A DNA stretch of 64,000 bases from the NCBI RefSeq assembly GCF_041051975.1, contig NZ_CP163435.1, forward strand, positions 1,116,001-1,180,000, given 5' to 3'. Below the pieces are notes generated by a model. That model saw only the letters and a list, made by a program, of their open reading frames with translations, searched no databases and was not told where the DNA came from. This document shows, in pieces, positions 1-8,418 of the stretch; positions within the stretch are counted from its first letter, which is position 1, and each line of letters opens with the position of its first letter. The position numbers and the translations under genes were made by a program. Origin of the DNA: Streptomyces sp. R21 (GTDB lineage Bacteria; Actinomycetota; Actinomycetes; Streptomycetales; Streptomycetaceae).

Positions 1-476
1 GCGTATCCCTCGACCATCCGGCGCAGCTCCGCCGTCGGCCCCAGCGGCGCCCTGCGGTCCAACAGCCGCTGTACGGTGCCCGCGCGCAGCTGGCCGCCGT
101 AGTAGGTGTCGCTCGCCAGGTTGGCGCCCTCGGACTCCCCGTCGGACCCGAAGAACCGGGACCGCTCGCCCCGCAACGTCACCACCTGGTCGGCGAGTTC
201 GCACACGTTGTCCTGCGCGAAGGCGTAGCCGTATCCGTAGCCGAGCCCGGCGAAGTCCCGCGCCAGAATGTGCGGGATGCCGTACTCGGTCCTGTTGATC
301 TGCGCGGCATGTCCGCCGTCGGCCACCGTCTCGCCGTCCGGCCCCGTCGCGGCGGACGAGGACGCGGGCGGCAGGGCCATGCTGGCGGAAGTGAGGCAGA
401 GAGCGGCCGCGAAGGCTGCCAACCGGCCTGACAGGAAAGCTCTTTGACGCTTCATCAGTAATCTGTTTCCACCCAT
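1..476 (-). CDS. Penicillin acylase family protein, N-terminal part (cut by window edge)
   Basis: Only the N-terminal ~158 residues lie in the window; the 3' part is beyond base 1. A basic start followed by a hydrophobic stretch and an Ala-Ser-rich cleavage region gives a secretory signal peptide. The mature start shows the alpha-subunit pattern of Ntn-hydrolase penicillin/AHL acylases: an I.R.EYGIPHI block, then [13 protein letters not shown], then RGERSRFFG. Family members hydrolyse amide bonds of penicillins, acyl-homoserine lactones or acyl-peptides after export and self-cleavage. The catalytic Ser of the beta subunit is not in view, so activity cannot be judged. Start: ATG at 476 has AGGG 7 bases upstream, but using it puts a rare TTA leucine codon at codon 6. 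ATG at 455 avoids TTA but has a poor ribosome site. It is divergent from the acetyltransferase gene at 803. Confidence 0.85.
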   Translation of the reverse strand, partial: MGGNRLLMKRQRAFLSGRLAAFAAALCLTSASMALPPASSSAATGPDGETVADGGHAAQINRTEYGIPHILARDFAGLGYGYGYAFAQDNVCELADQVVTLRGERSRFFGSDGESEGANLASDTYYGGQLRAGTVQRLLDRRAPLGPTAELRRMVEGY

Positions 477-709
477 GGCCCCACCCTTCAACACGAGCCC
501 ACGGATGCCATCCGGCCTCCGACGGAGTTTCCGGGCGGCAGGTCACTCCCGGGATGTACGACGGTCACTCCCCGGGTGTACGCCTTCGCAGTGGGCCCCG
601 CAGCGCAGCCCCGGCTACCCCGGCCGTCTCCCCCACACACCGCGTGGGCGAGAACGGCTGGAACGTGCCCTGGGCATCGCCTCTCCGACGCCGCGCCGGA
701 CCGCTTGGC

Positions 710-739
710 CTGACCGAGGCGTGGGCCGCCTGGTACAAC
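710..739 (+). promoter_or_regulatory. Possible promoter in the 477-802 divergent intergenic region
   Basis: The 326-base region between the divergent acylase and acetyltransferase genes holds no credible gene. A weak sigma-70-like pair is visible: CTGACC at 710-715 and TACAAC at 734-739, 18 bases apart. It would give a leader of roughly 55 bases before the GTG at 803. The match is only four of six in each hexamer, so this is tentative. I see no other clear signal in the region. Confidence 0.3.
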
Positions 740-802
740 CTCGGCTTGTAGAACACCTCGCGCCGCTGTTCGACGATTCGACGAGAAGAAGGGTTCAGCC
801 AA

Positions 803-1402
803 GTGAGCTTCAGAATCCAGCCGACCTCCCAGGTCGACGAGACGGCCACGATCGGTGACGGGACGACGGTCTGGGATCTGGCCCAGGTCCGGGAGGACGC
901 CCGGCTGGGCAGTGGGTGCATCGTGGGCCGGGGAGCGTACGTCGGCCCGGGGGTGCGGATCGGCGACAACGTGAAGCTCCAGAACTACGCGTTGGTGTAC
1001 GAACCCGCGGTGCTCGGTGACGGGGTGTTCGTCGGCCCGGCGGCGGTCCTCACCAACGACCACTCCCCCCGTTCCGTGGACCCGCAGGGCCGTCTGAAGC
1101 GCGGTGGCGACTGGGAGGCCGTGGCGGTGGTGGTGGCCGAGGGGGCGTCACTGGGGGCCCGTTCGGTGTGTGTGGCGCCGGTACGCGTCGGTCGTTGGGC
1201 ACTGGTCGCGGCGGGAGCCGTGGTGACCCGGGACGTGCCGGACTTCGCGCTCGTGGCCGGCGTTCCGGCGCGCCGGATCGGCTGGGTCGGCCGGGCCGGC
1301 GTTCGGCTGGTCGCCGAGGAAGGCGAGTCGGGGGGCTGGAAGTGCCCCGAGACGGGCGCGCTGTACGACGAGAAGGACGGCGAACTCGTCGAACGCGGAT
1401 GA
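803..1402 (+). CDS. WbpD/WlbB-type UDP-amino-sugar N-acetyltransferase (left-handed beta-helix)
   Basis: A 199-residue protein of the hexapeptide-repeat acetyltransferase fold, with repeats such as ATIGDGTTV, GSGCIVGRGAYVGPG and GDNVKLQN over residues 14-110. The LTNDHSPR loop and the C-terminal tail GWKCPETGALYDE are typical of WbpD/WlbB enzymes, which acetylate the 3-amino group of a UDP-2-acetamido-3-amino-uronic acid using acetyl-CoA in the cytoplasm. Length is normal. GTG start at 803 with AAGGG about nine bases upstream. It stands alone before the main operon, but the other enzymes of the same sugar pathway are in the window (dehydrogenase 3613, Gfo/Idh 24991, aminotransferase 21049 or 22850, epimerase 4876). 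The exact acceptor sugar is inferred from this context. Confidence 0.82.
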   Translation: MSFRIQPTSQVDETATIGDGTTVWDLAQVREDARLGSGCIVGRGAYVGPGVRIGDNVKLQNYALVYEPAVLGDGVFVGPAAVLTNDHSPRSVDPQGRLKRGGDWEAVAVVVAEGASLGARSVCVAPVRVGRWALVAAGAVVTRDVPDFALVAGVPARRIGWVGRAGVRLVAEEGESGGWKCPETGALYDEKDGELVERG

Positions 1403-1485
1403 CTCCCGCGTCCCCAGGATCGTTGAATTCCCAAATGGCCAATCCTCGAACATCTTCAGGCATAACATGTGCGCGAACCGTGCAG

Positions 1486-1497
1486 ACTGTGCACAGT
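1486..1497. promoter_or_regulatory. Palindrome ACTGTGCACAGT upstream of the main operon
   Basis: A perfect 12-base palindrome lies about 190 bases before the first gene of the rightward polysaccharide operon, inside the otherwise empty 1403-1682 gap. The GTGC/GCAC motif also recurs loosely on both sides. It may be a binding site for a dimeric regulator. The regulator is unknown. Confidence 0.35.
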
Positions 1498-1682
1498 GAG
1501 CACATAAACCATTAGTGCCCAGGGGGGGTACCGGGTGGGGACAAGTGTGCCTGTGGCGAGGAGTGACGACCGCTCCGACGCCTGATGCCTGACGTCTGCC
1601 TTGCGCCGCGTGACCATCGGCGACGTGGCGATCAAAAGTCTGTTCACCAGAGGACCCACAGGGGGGTTGGTGTGCCCAAACG

Positions 1683-2846
1683 ATGACCACTACACGTCTG
1701 GCGGCGCTCGGTCGTGAGGAGCCTTCGCTGCTCACGCTGGCCCAACGCCTTCTCGAAGTCGCCGAGTCGGGGCTTTCCTCGATGCTGCTCCCCGGCGGGG
1801 AGGCCTTCGCCTTCACGATGGCCGGGCGGAGGACCCCCGGTGGTGCCTGGACCCTGGAACGGCGCGGGATCAGCATCCGGTACGCGGCGATCACCGTGCT
1901 CGGGGCCCGGTTCCTGCCCGAGGACCGCCAGCGTGCGGTGCTCGGCGGGCGTACGGCCGAGGAGTTCGCCGGTCTGCTCGTCGAGTCGCTGCCCGCGGTG
2001 ATCAACCTCGGTGACGCGGCGCTCATCGCCTGGGCCGCCGCCGAGACCGGGCATCCCAAGCTGTCCGACGCCCTCGACCGGGTCGAGGCCCTGGACGAGC
2101 AGGGCCGGCCGCAGTACACCGTCGAGGCGGCGTGGGTGCTGTCCGCCCTCGCGGCGGCTCGCAGCACGGTGGATGTGGAGAGACGTTTCGCCTCTGCCCG
2201 CGACCGTCTGCTGCGGGCCCGGATCGGCGGCAGTCCGCTGTTCCCGCACGCCACCGGACCCGGCCTGGTGCCCTGGTACCGGGCGCACGTGAGCTGCTTC
2301 GCCGACCAGACGTACCCGCTCCAGGCCCTGGCCCGCGCCCACGCCAGCGGTGACGGAGACGGCGACCCGGAGGCGCTGGCCGCGTCCGAGGCGTGCGCGG
2401 CGCGCATCTGCGAGCTGCAGGGCGAGGGCGGGCAGTGGTGGTGGCACTACGACGCGCGCACCGGCGGTGTCGTGGAGGGTTACCCGGTCTACAGCGTCCA
2501 CCAGCACGCGATGGCACCGACCGCGTTGTTCGATCTCACCGACGCCGGCGGCAGCGACTTCGGCGCGGCGATCCGCAAGGGCCTGCGCTGGATGACGGAC
2601 GTACCCGAACTGGCCGGACACCAGGAGCCGTTGATCCTCGACGAGCTCGGCGTCACCTGGCGCAAGGTCTACCGGGGCGATCCGAAGAAGGCCGTACGCG
2701 CCGCCCGGGGCCTCGGCACCCGAGTCGCTCCGGGCCTCCGGCTGAAGGTGCTGGACCGGGTGTACCGCCCGGTCTTCGTGGACCGCGAGTGCCGGCCGTA
2801 CGAATTCGGCTGGATGCTCCACGCCTGGCAGGGGGGCCGGATATGA
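1683..2846 (+). CDS. Conserved hypothetical protein opening the polysaccharide operon
   Basis: A 387-residue soluble protein with no signal peptide and no membrane segment. It is rich in helices and in W/H/Y residues in its middle part (GQWWWHYDARTGG, then EGYPVYSVHQHAMAP around residues 255-280). This spacing of helical repeats and aromatic motifs resembles the alpha/alpha-toroid fold seen in glycan-processing and prenyl-binding enzymes, but I recognise no family for certain and assign no reaction. Its stop overlaps the next gene (ATGA), so it is translationally coupled to the WecG/TagA/CpsF glycosyltransferase and is very likely part of glycan assembly. The ATG has only a weak Shine-Dalgarno sequence; a GGGGGG run lies further upstream. 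Confidence 0.75.
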   Translation: MTTTRLAALGREEPSLLTLAQRLLEVAESGLSSMLLPGGEAFAFTMAGRRTPGGAWTLERRGISIRYAAITVLGARFLPEDRQRAVLGGRTAEEFAGLLVESLPAVINLGDAALIAWAAAETGHPKLSDALDRVEALDEQGRPQYTVEAAWVLSALAAARSTVDVERRFASARDRLLRARIGGSPLFPHATGPGLVPWYRAHVSCFADQTYPLQALARAHASGDGDGDPEALAASEACAARICELQGEGGQWWWHYDARTGGVVEGYPVYSVHQHAMAPTALFDLTDAGGSDFGAAIRKGLRWMTDVPELAGHQEPLILDELGVTWRKVYRGDPKKAVRAARGLGTRVAPGLRLKVLDRVYRPVFVDRECRPYEFGWMLHAWQGGRI

Positions 2847-3613
2847 GCGGGCGTCAGTCCCTCTTCGGGGTCGAGGTGGACCCGCTGACCATGGACGAGA
2901 CCGTGCAGCGCTGCCTCGAAGCGGTGCGGGACGGCAGGCAGTTGGAGATCGGGGTGGTCAACGCCGCGAAGCTGGTGAACATGCGGCGGGACCCCCGACT
3001 CGCCGAGGCCGTGGCCGGCTGCGATCTGGTCCTCGCCGACGGACAGGCCGTGGTCTGGGCAGGACGGGTGCTGCGCGCCCCGCTGCCCGAGCGCGTCGCC
3101 GGTATCGATCTGTTCCTGCGGCTGCTGGCCGAGGCGGAATCGGCGGGCATGTCGGTGTACTTCCTCGGCGCCAAGCAGGAGGTGCTGGAGCAGATGCTGC
3201 GCCGGGTCGCCGACCGCTTCCCGAGGCTGAAGGTGGCAGGCAGCCGCAACGGCTACTTCGACGACTCCGAGCAGGGGGCCATCGCGGGCGCGATCGCCGA
3301 CAGCGACGCCCAGATGCTCTTCCTGGGCATGACGTCGCCCAAGAAGGAGATCTTCACCGCCGCCTACGGCGAGGCGACCGGCGCCCGCCTCGTACACGGG
3401 GTCGGCGGTTCCTTCGACATCCTGGCCGGGGTCACCAAGCGGGCCCCGAAGTCCTGGCAGCGGTGGGGAGTCGAGTGGCTCTACCGCGCACTTCAGGAGC
3501 CGCGCCGCCTCGGCCGACGCTACGTCACCACCAATGCCGCCTTCCTCCTCATGACGGCCCGCGAGCTCATCCGGCTCACCCCGTCGCCCGCCTCCGCGAA
3601 CAGGAGTCACTGA
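2843..3613 (+). CDS. WecG/TagA/CpsF family glycosyltransferase
   Basis: 256 residues from the ATG that overlaps the previous stop. It has the family's core blocks: VVNAAKLVNMRRDP near residue 40, the catalytic-region LVLADGQAVVW near 60, RVAGIDLF near 80, then YFLGAK, and MLFLGMTSPKKE near 160, with the conserved C-terminal GGSFD and RAPKSWQRWGVEWLYR. Enzymes of this family (GT26) add the second sugar, commonly ManNAc or ManNAcA, to an undecaprenyl-PP-linked acceptor at the inner face of the membrane. That fits the ManNAc-type donor made by the two enzymes encoded next. Coupled upstream by ATGA and downstream by TGATG. Confidence 0.93.
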   Translation: MSGRQSLFGVEVDPLTMDETVQRCLEAVRDGRQLEIGVVNAAKLVNMRRDPRLAEAVAGCDLVLADGQAVVWAGRVLRAPLPERVAGIDLFLRLLAEAESAGMSVYFLGAKQEVLEQMLRRVADRFPRLKVAGSRNGYFDDSEQGAIAGAIADSDAQMLFLGMTSPKKEIFTAAYGEATGARLVHGVGGSFDILAGVTKRAPKSWQRWGVEWLYRALQEPRRLGRRYVTTNAAFLLMTARELIRLTPSPASANRSH

Positions 3614-4872
3614 TGCGCGTAGTCGTGGTCGGACAGGGATACGTCGGCCTGCCGCTGGCCATCCGCGCCGCCGAGGTCGGACACGAGGTGATCGGCTACG
3701 ACGTCGACTCCCGGCGGGTCAAGAGCCTGGCCTCCGGTGAGTCCTTCGTCGAGGACGTCTCCTCCGAGCGGATCCGCGCGGCGATGGACCGCGGCGCCTA
3801 CCGCCCGAGCGAATCGGCCCGCGACTGCGGCGGTTTCGACGTCGCCGTCGTGACCGTGCCGACGCCGTTGCACGAGGGCACTCCCGATCTCCGTTACATC
3901 AAGGAATCGGCCGTCACCCTCGCCCGCTATCTGCGTCCCGGAGCCACCGTCGTCCTGGAGTCGACCACCTATCCCGGCACCACCCAGGAGCTGTTCGCCC
4001 CGATCCTGGAGGACGGCTCGGGCCTGACCGCGGGCGCCGACTTCCACCTCGGCTACAGCCCGGAGCGGATCGACCCCGGAAACGCCGTCTGGGGCTTCAA
4101 GGAGACCCCGAAGGTCGTCTCCGGTGTGGACGCGGCCTCGCTCAAGGCAGTTCAGGACTTCTACGGGCAACTCGTCGACACCACCGTGCCGGTGAGCTCA
4201 CCGAAGGAAGCCGAGCTGGCCAAGCTCCTGGAGAACACCTTCCGTCATGTGAACATCGCGCTGGTCAACGAGATCGCGATGTTCGCCCATCACCTGGACA
4301 TCGACGTCTGGCAGGCCATCGACGCCGCATCCTCCAAGCCCTTCGGCTTCATGAGGTTCACGCCCGGACCGGGTGTCGGCGGCCACTGCCTGCCGATCGA
4401 CCCCTCGTACCTCTCCTGGCGGGTGCAGCGCGAACTCGGCCAGAGTTTCCGCTTCGTGGAACTGGCCAACGACATCAACAGCCACATGCCCGAGTACGTG
4501 ACGCGCCGGATCAGCGACCTCTTCAACCAGAGATGCCGCTCCGTGAACGGCTCGCGCATCCTGCTGCTCGGCCTGGCGTACAAGAAGAACACCGGCGACG
4601 CCCGTGAGTCGCCCGCACTGCGCATCTCCCAACTGCTGCTCGACATGGGGGCCCAGGTCAGGGCCGCGGACCCGCATGTCGTCGAGAGCCTGCCGGTGGA
4701 CACCAGGCTGGTGCGGGTCGAACCCTCGCAGGAGGAGCTGGCGGCCGCCGATGTGGTGGTCCTGCTCACCGATCACGACGGCTTCGACTACGAACTCATC
4801 GCCGAACACGCCCCGTTCGTGCTCGACTGCCGACGGCGGCTGCCGTCCGGACCCACCATCGAGGTGCTCTGA
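3613..4872 (+). CDS. UDP-N-acetylhexosamine 6-dehydrogenase (WbpA/WecC/TviB type)
   Basis: 419 residues from the ATG that overlaps the preceding stop by one base. An N-terminal Rossmann motif GQGYVGLPLA (residues 7-16) binds NAD. The central dimerisation domain carries the catalytic-cysteine motif GVGGHCLPIDP with Cys about 259, and LGLAYKKNTGDARESPA marks the UDP-binding C-terminal domain. Such enzymes oxidise C6 of UDP-GlcNAc or UDP-ManNAc to the uronic acid with 2 NAD+. The GVGGHC form of the motif favours WbpA/TviB-like UDP-GlcNAc 6-dehydrogenase over UDP-glucose dehydrogenase. With the 2-epimerase encoded three bases downstream, either UDP-ManNAcA directly or UDP-GlcNAcA for the 2,3-diamino-uronic acid pathway could be formed. 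The substrate cannot be fixed from sequence alone. Confidence 0.92.
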   Translation: MRVVVVGQGYVGLPLAIRAAEVGHEVIGYDVDSRRVKSLASGESFVEDVSSERIRAAMDRGAYRPSESARDCGGFDVAVVTVPTPLHEGTPDLRYIKESAVTLARYLRPGATVVLESTTYPGTTQELFAPILEDGSGLTAGADFHLGYSPERIDPGNAVWGFKETPKVVSGVDAASLKAVQDFYGQLVDTTVPVSSPKEAELAKLLENTFRHVNIALVNEIAMFAHHLDIDVWQAIDAASSKPFGFMRFTPGPGVGGHCLPIDPSYLSWRVQRELGQSFRFVELANDINSHMPEYVTRRISDLFNQRCRSVNGSRILLLGLAYKKNTGDARESPALRISQLLLDMGAQVRAADPHVVESLPVDTRLVRVEPSQEELAAADVVVLLTDHDGFDYELIAEHAPFVLDCRRRLPSGPTIEVL

Positions 4873-4875
4873 ACC

Positions 4876-6009
4876 ATGCCGCGCATCGTCTGCGTCGCGG
4901 GGGCGCGACCCAACTACATGAAGATCAAACCGGTGATGGACGCCCTGGAGCACCGGGGCGCCGAGGTGATCCTCGTCCACACCGGTCAGCACTACGACCC
5001 GGCCATGAACGACGTGTTCTTCGCCGACCTCGGCATCCGCCCGCCCGACCGCTTCCTCGGAGTAGGCTCCGGCACCCACGCCGAACAGACCGGACGCGTG
5101 ATGACCGCGTTCGAGCCACTTCTCGGCGAGCTGTCCCCGGACATCGTCGTCGTGGTCGGCGACATCAACTCCACCCTGGCCTGCGCCCTGGTCACCGCCA
5201 AGGCCGGACCGCTGCTCGCCCATGTCGAGGCCGGCCTGCGCAGCCGCGACTGGAGCATGCCGGAGGAGGTCAACCGCGTCGCCACCGACCGGGTCAGCGA
5301 CTACCTGCTGGCCCCCTCCCCCGACGCCGCGGAGAACCTGCGCGCGGAGGGGTACCGGGAGGACCAGATCCACCTGGTCGGCAACGTCATGATCGACACG
5401 CTGCTGGCCAACCTGGAACGGGCCCGCGCCTCCGACATCCTCGACCAATACGGCCTGAGCAGGGGCGAGTTCGGCCTGGTCACCCTGCACCGGCCCGCCA
5501 ACGTGGACGACCCCGAGGTCCTCGCCGCGCTCCTGAAGGCGCTCGGCGAGATCGCCGGCCGGCTCCCGCTTCTGCTGCCCGTGCACCCGCGCGCCGCCGG
5601 ACGGCTGGCCGACATCGGCGTCCCCGGAGGCATCCGGCTCGTACCGCCCGCCGGATACCTGGACTTCATCGCCCTGCAGGACTCCGCGCGCGTCGTGCTG
5701 ACCGACTCGGGCGGCATACAGGAGGAGACCACGGCGCTGGGCGTGCCGTGCGTGACCCTGCGGGACAACACCGAGCGGCCCATCACCGTCGAGCAGGGCA
5801 CCAATGTGCTCGCGGGCCGTGATCCGGCGCGGATCGTGGCCACGGTGAACCGGGCGCTGGACGATCCGCCCGCGCCGCGCCGGCCCGAACTGTGGGACGG
5901 CCGCGCGAGCGACCGCATCGCCGAGGTGCTCCTGGAGGGAGGCACGGCGAGCATGCGGCCGAGACCCACCGACCGGCCGAGGCCCACCGACCAAACGCTC
6001 CCCATATGA
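4876..6009 (+). CDS. UDP-N-acetylglucosamine 2-epimerase (WecB/WbpI type, non-hydrolysing)
   Basis: 377 residues, the family's usual length. Diagnostic blocks are VAGARPNYMKIKPV at the N terminus, HTGQHYD near 36, VVGDINSTLAC near 92, HVEAGLRSRDWSMPEE near 116-131 (active-site Glu region), VGNVMIDTL, TLHRPANVDD, and TDSGGIQEE in the UDP-binding C-terminal half. It interconverts UDP-GlcNAc-type and UDP-ManNAc-type sugars in the cytoplasm. It begins three bases after the dehydrogenase stop. In this cluster it could act as WecB or as WbpI, which epimerises UDP-GlcNAc3NAcA to UDP-ManNAc3NAcA. The C-terminal tail contains a short tandem duplication (RPRPTD repeated), discussed separately. Confidence 0.93.
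   Translation: MPRIVCVAGARPNYMKIKPVMDALEHRGAEVILVHTGQHYDPAMNDVFFADLGIRPPDRFLGVGSGTHAEQTGRVMTAFEPLLGELSPDIVVVVGDINSTLACALVTAKAGPLLAHVEAGLRSRDWSMPEEVNRVATDRVSDYLLAPSPDAAENLRAEGYREDQIHLVGNVMIDTLLANLERARASDILDQYGLSRGEFGLVTLHRPANVDDPEVLAALLKALGEIAGRLPLLLPVHPRAAGRLADIGVPGGIRLVPPAGYLDFIALQDSARVVLTDSGGIQEETTALGVPCVTLRDNTERPITVEQGTNVLAGRDPARIVATVNRALDDPPAPRRPELWDGRASDRIAEVLLEGGTASMRPRPTDRPRPTDQTLPI
5957..5992 (+). repeat. Two tandem 18-base units in the epimerase C-terminal tail
   Basis: Bases 5957-5974 and 5975-5992 are identical except for one A/G difference. In frame they encode the duplicated PRPTDR segment of the disordered C terminus of the 2-epimerase. The repeat lies beyond the conserved enzyme core, so it probably does not affect catalysis; slippage is the likely origin. 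Confidence 0.8.
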
Positions 6010-6060
6010 TCCGCTTGCAACATATGCTCGTCGAACGTCTGGTCGCGAGGGGGGACCACC

Positions 6061-6906
6061 ATGGATCTCGCTGAGATCTTCCGGGTCATGTGCAGGCGCT
6101 GGTACGTCCTGCTGCCCGGACTGCTGCTGACCGCCGGTCTGACGGTCGCCGTGGCGCTGGTGGTTCCGGTCACCTACCAGTCGCAGAGCACGGTGGTTCT
6201 GCTGAACTCCCAGAAGGCCACCGATGCTTACGACGGCAACCCCTTCCTCAGCACCCAGACCTCGCTCACCGGCATGGCCGACAGCCTGGCCCGCAACCTC
6301 AACTCCGACGCGTCCGTACGGGAGCTCAAGTCCCGTGGCGCCAAGGGCACGTTCGAGGCCAAGCTCGCCGACAACGCCCAGGGACCGCTGATGTGGCTGA
6401 CCGTCACCGGCACCGACAAGACCGCCGTCCTGGCCTCGGACCGCCTCCTGACCTCGTACGCCGAGGAGCGGCTGGAGCAGTTCCAGGACCAGCAGTCGGT
6501 CACCCACAAGGCCAGGATCCGCATGACGACCATCGTGGCCCCGCAGAACCCGGTGGCGCAGACCAAGACCCGGCTCGAGTACATGATCATGGCCGGGGGC
6601 CTGGGCCTGGTGCTCAGCATGATCGCCACCTTCTACGTGGAGGCGCGCCGACGGTCGCGCACGGCGGTGCCGGCGGAAGCACCCGAACTGCCGGTCGGCA
6701 CACGCGAGTCGGCGGCACGGGAGCCGGTCGTGGATCAGACGATCGCCCTTCGGCCGCCGCCCACCTGGTCGCGGTCCGCCGAGAACAGGCCCGCCGCGGA
6801 GCCGAGGGCCGGGCGGCCCGTGATGGCCGCGACACCCGCCGCCGAGCCGCTCGACGAGGAGTCGACTCATGGACAGCGTTCGCACACCGGACAGCGAGAG
6901 CGCTGA
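6061..6906 (+). CDS. Wzz-like polysaccharide co-polymerase / chain-length protein
   Basis: 281 residues. Transmembrane segment 1 lies about residues 15-37 after the start RWYVLL, then a periplasm-facing (here extracytoplasmic) domain beginning VPVTYQSQSTVVLL, then the proline-containing NPVAQTKTR motif just before transmembrane segment 2 (about 178-197). A long charged cytoplasmic tail follows, with no Walker motifs, so there is no fused BY-kinase. This is the Wzz/PCP pattern that controls chain length in Wzx/Wzy systems. It is clearly paralogous to the N-terminal domain of the protein encoded at 13451-15478 and, more distantly, to that at 15604. A 51-base gap separates it from the epimerase, and the 3' end overlaps the flippase gene by 38 bases. 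Confidence 0.85.
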   Translation: MDLAEIFRVMCRRWYVLLPGLLLTAGLTVAVALVVPVTYQSQSTVVLLNSQKATDAYDGNPFLSTQTSLTGMADSLARNLNSDASVRELKSRGAKGTFEAKLADNAQGPLMWLTVTGTDKTAVLASDRLLTSYAEERLEQFQDQQSVTHKARIRMTTIVAPQNPVAQTKTRLEYMIMAGGLGLVLSMIATFYVEARRRSRTAVPAEAPELPVGTRESAAREPVVDQTIALRPPPTWSRSAENRPAAEPRAGRPVMAATPAAEPLDEESTHGQRSHTGQRER

Positions 6907-8413
6907 GACGAGCGACACCCCCGCCCCGCCCTCCCTCGGCAGGAAGGTCCGTTCCGCGGCCCGCTGGAGCCTGATCAACACCGTTGTCATGCGCCTGGGC
7001 ACCTTCGCGACCGGCATCGTGCTGGCGCGCTTCGCCCTGGGCCCCGCGGAATGGGGCGTGTACGGCATCGCGCAGACCGTGCTGCTGGTCCTGCTGTCCG
7101 CGAACGAGCTGGGCGTGGGCCTGGCCATCGTGCGCTGGGAGGGGGACGCCCGGCGGTTCGCGCCTACCGTGCTGACCCTCAGTACCCTCTCCAGCGGCCT
7201 GGTGTACGTGGCGCTGTTCGCGGCGGCACCGACGGTGGCCGGCCTGCTCGGCTCGCCGAGCGCCGTGGGCGTACTGCGGGTGATGTGCCTGTGCGTGCTG
7301 ATCGACGGGGTGGCACAGGTGCCCGGGGGCTTCCTCACCCGTGAGTTCGCCCAGGGCAAGCGGATGATCATCGACGGGCTCAACTTCGTGCTCAGTACGT
7401 CGGTGACGCTGCTGCTGGCCTTCGAGGGCTGGGGCGCGATGAGCTTCGCCTGGGGAGCCGTGGCGGGCAACGTCGTGACACTGATCGGCTGCGCGCTGGC
7501 GGCACCGGGCACCCTGAAGTTCGGCTGGGACCCCGGGCAGGCCCGGGCCCTGCTCAGATTCGGACTTCCGCTGGCCGGGGCGAGCATGCTGGCCCTCGCG
7601 GTGGTCAACGTCGACACCATGGTGGTGGGCGCGACGCTGGGCAACGTGTCGCTGGGTTTCTACGTGCTCGCCTTCAACATCTCCGGCTGGCCCGTGAGGA
7701 TCATCTCGGAGGCCGCCCGCCGGGTCTCCTTCGCCGGATTCTCCCGACTGGCCGACTCGCCGCAGGCGCTCGCCCAGGGCTTCAGCCGTGCCCTGGGCGT
7801 ACTGGTCACCGGCACCGTCCCGCTGTGCGTCCTGCTGGCCGGCCTCGCGGGGCCGCTCATCGAGCTGATCTACGGGAGCCATTGGAGCCCCGCCGCCGCC
7901 GCGCTGCCCTGGCTGATGGCCCTCGGTCTGATCCGCATCGGCAGCGAACTCGCCTACGACTGCCTGGTGGCGATCGGACAGCGCCGGTCGCTCTTCCTGG
8001 TGCAGGGCCTGTGGCTGGTCGCTCTGATCCCGGTGCTCCTCGTCGCCGCGCACCTGAACGGCATCGTCGGAGTCTCCCAGGCCCACGTCCTGGTCGCCGG
8101 CTGCATGGTGGTGCCCGTATTCCTGTTCGCCCTCAGCCGTGGCGGCATCGGCGTCGGCCGGATCGCCAGGGCCTGCGCATGGCCCTTCCTCGGCGGAGCC
8201 GTGATGGCCGCGATCATCCTCGGCCTGGAGCATCGGCTCGGCGACAGCCGGCTCGCGCTCCTCGCCATCGGCACCATCGCCCTGGCCGGTTACACCGTGT
8301 GCGTCCTGCCCAGCCGCGACTTCCTGCGCGGCGTCGACCGCGGCGACCGGCCCCAGCGCGGCCGGCACCGGTCGACCGCACCGGTTCGGCCCACCCAACA
8401 GGACATGAGGTGA
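6869..8413 (+). CDS. Wzx-type polysaccharide flippase (MOP superfamily, WzxC-like)
   Basis: 514 residues with a short polar N terminus and about twelve or more hydrophobic helices from residue 35 to 480. The order of features (RSAARWSLINTVVMRLG entry helix, RFALGPAEWGVYG, GGFLTREFAQGKRM loop, then the second half beginning RFGLPLAGASM) is that of the Polysacc_synt / WzxC branch of oligosaccharide flippases. The protein should move undecaprenyl-PP-linked repeat units to the outer face of the cytoplasmic membrane. It overlaps the Wzz-like gene and its stop overlaps or abuts the lipoprotein gene, so it sits in the middle of one operon. The C-terminal tail is basic and cytoplasmic. Confidence 0.9.
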   Translation: MDSVRTPDSESAETSDTPAPPSLGRKVRSAARWSLINTVVMRLGTFATGIVLARFALGPAEWGVYGIAQTVLLVLLSANELGVGLAIVRWEGDARRFAPTVLTLSTLSSGLVYVALFAAAPTVAGLLGSPSAVGVLRVMCLCVLIDGVAQVPGGFLTREFAQGKRMIIDGLNFVLSTSVTLLLAFEGWGAMSFAWGAVAGNVVTLIGCALAAPGTLKFGWDPGQARALLRFGLPLAGASMLALAVVNVDTMVVGATLGNVSLGFYVLAFNISGWPVRIISEAARRVSFAGFSRLADSPQALAQGFSRALGVLVTGTVPLCVLLAGLAGPLIELIYGSHWSPAAAALPWLMALGLIRIGSELAYDCLVAIGQRRSLFLVQGLWLVALIPVLLVAAHLNGIVGVSQAHVLVAGCMVVPVFLFALSRGGIGVGRIARACAWPFLGGAVMAAIILGLEHRLGDSRLALLAIGTIALAGYTVCVLPSRDFLRGVDRGDRPQRGRHRSTAPVRPTQQDMR

Positions 8414-8418
8414 ACTCG

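Noticed and set aside
5995..6030. Two CATATG words and a TATGAT hexamer between the epimerase and Wzz genes as an internal promoter
   Set aside because: No -35 hexamer at a suitable distance; evidence too weak to list as a promoter.
4198..7644. A 1148-codon minus-strand open frame across the dehydrogenase, epimerase and Wzz genes
   Set aside because: It runs antisense to three well-supported genes and shows no family motif.
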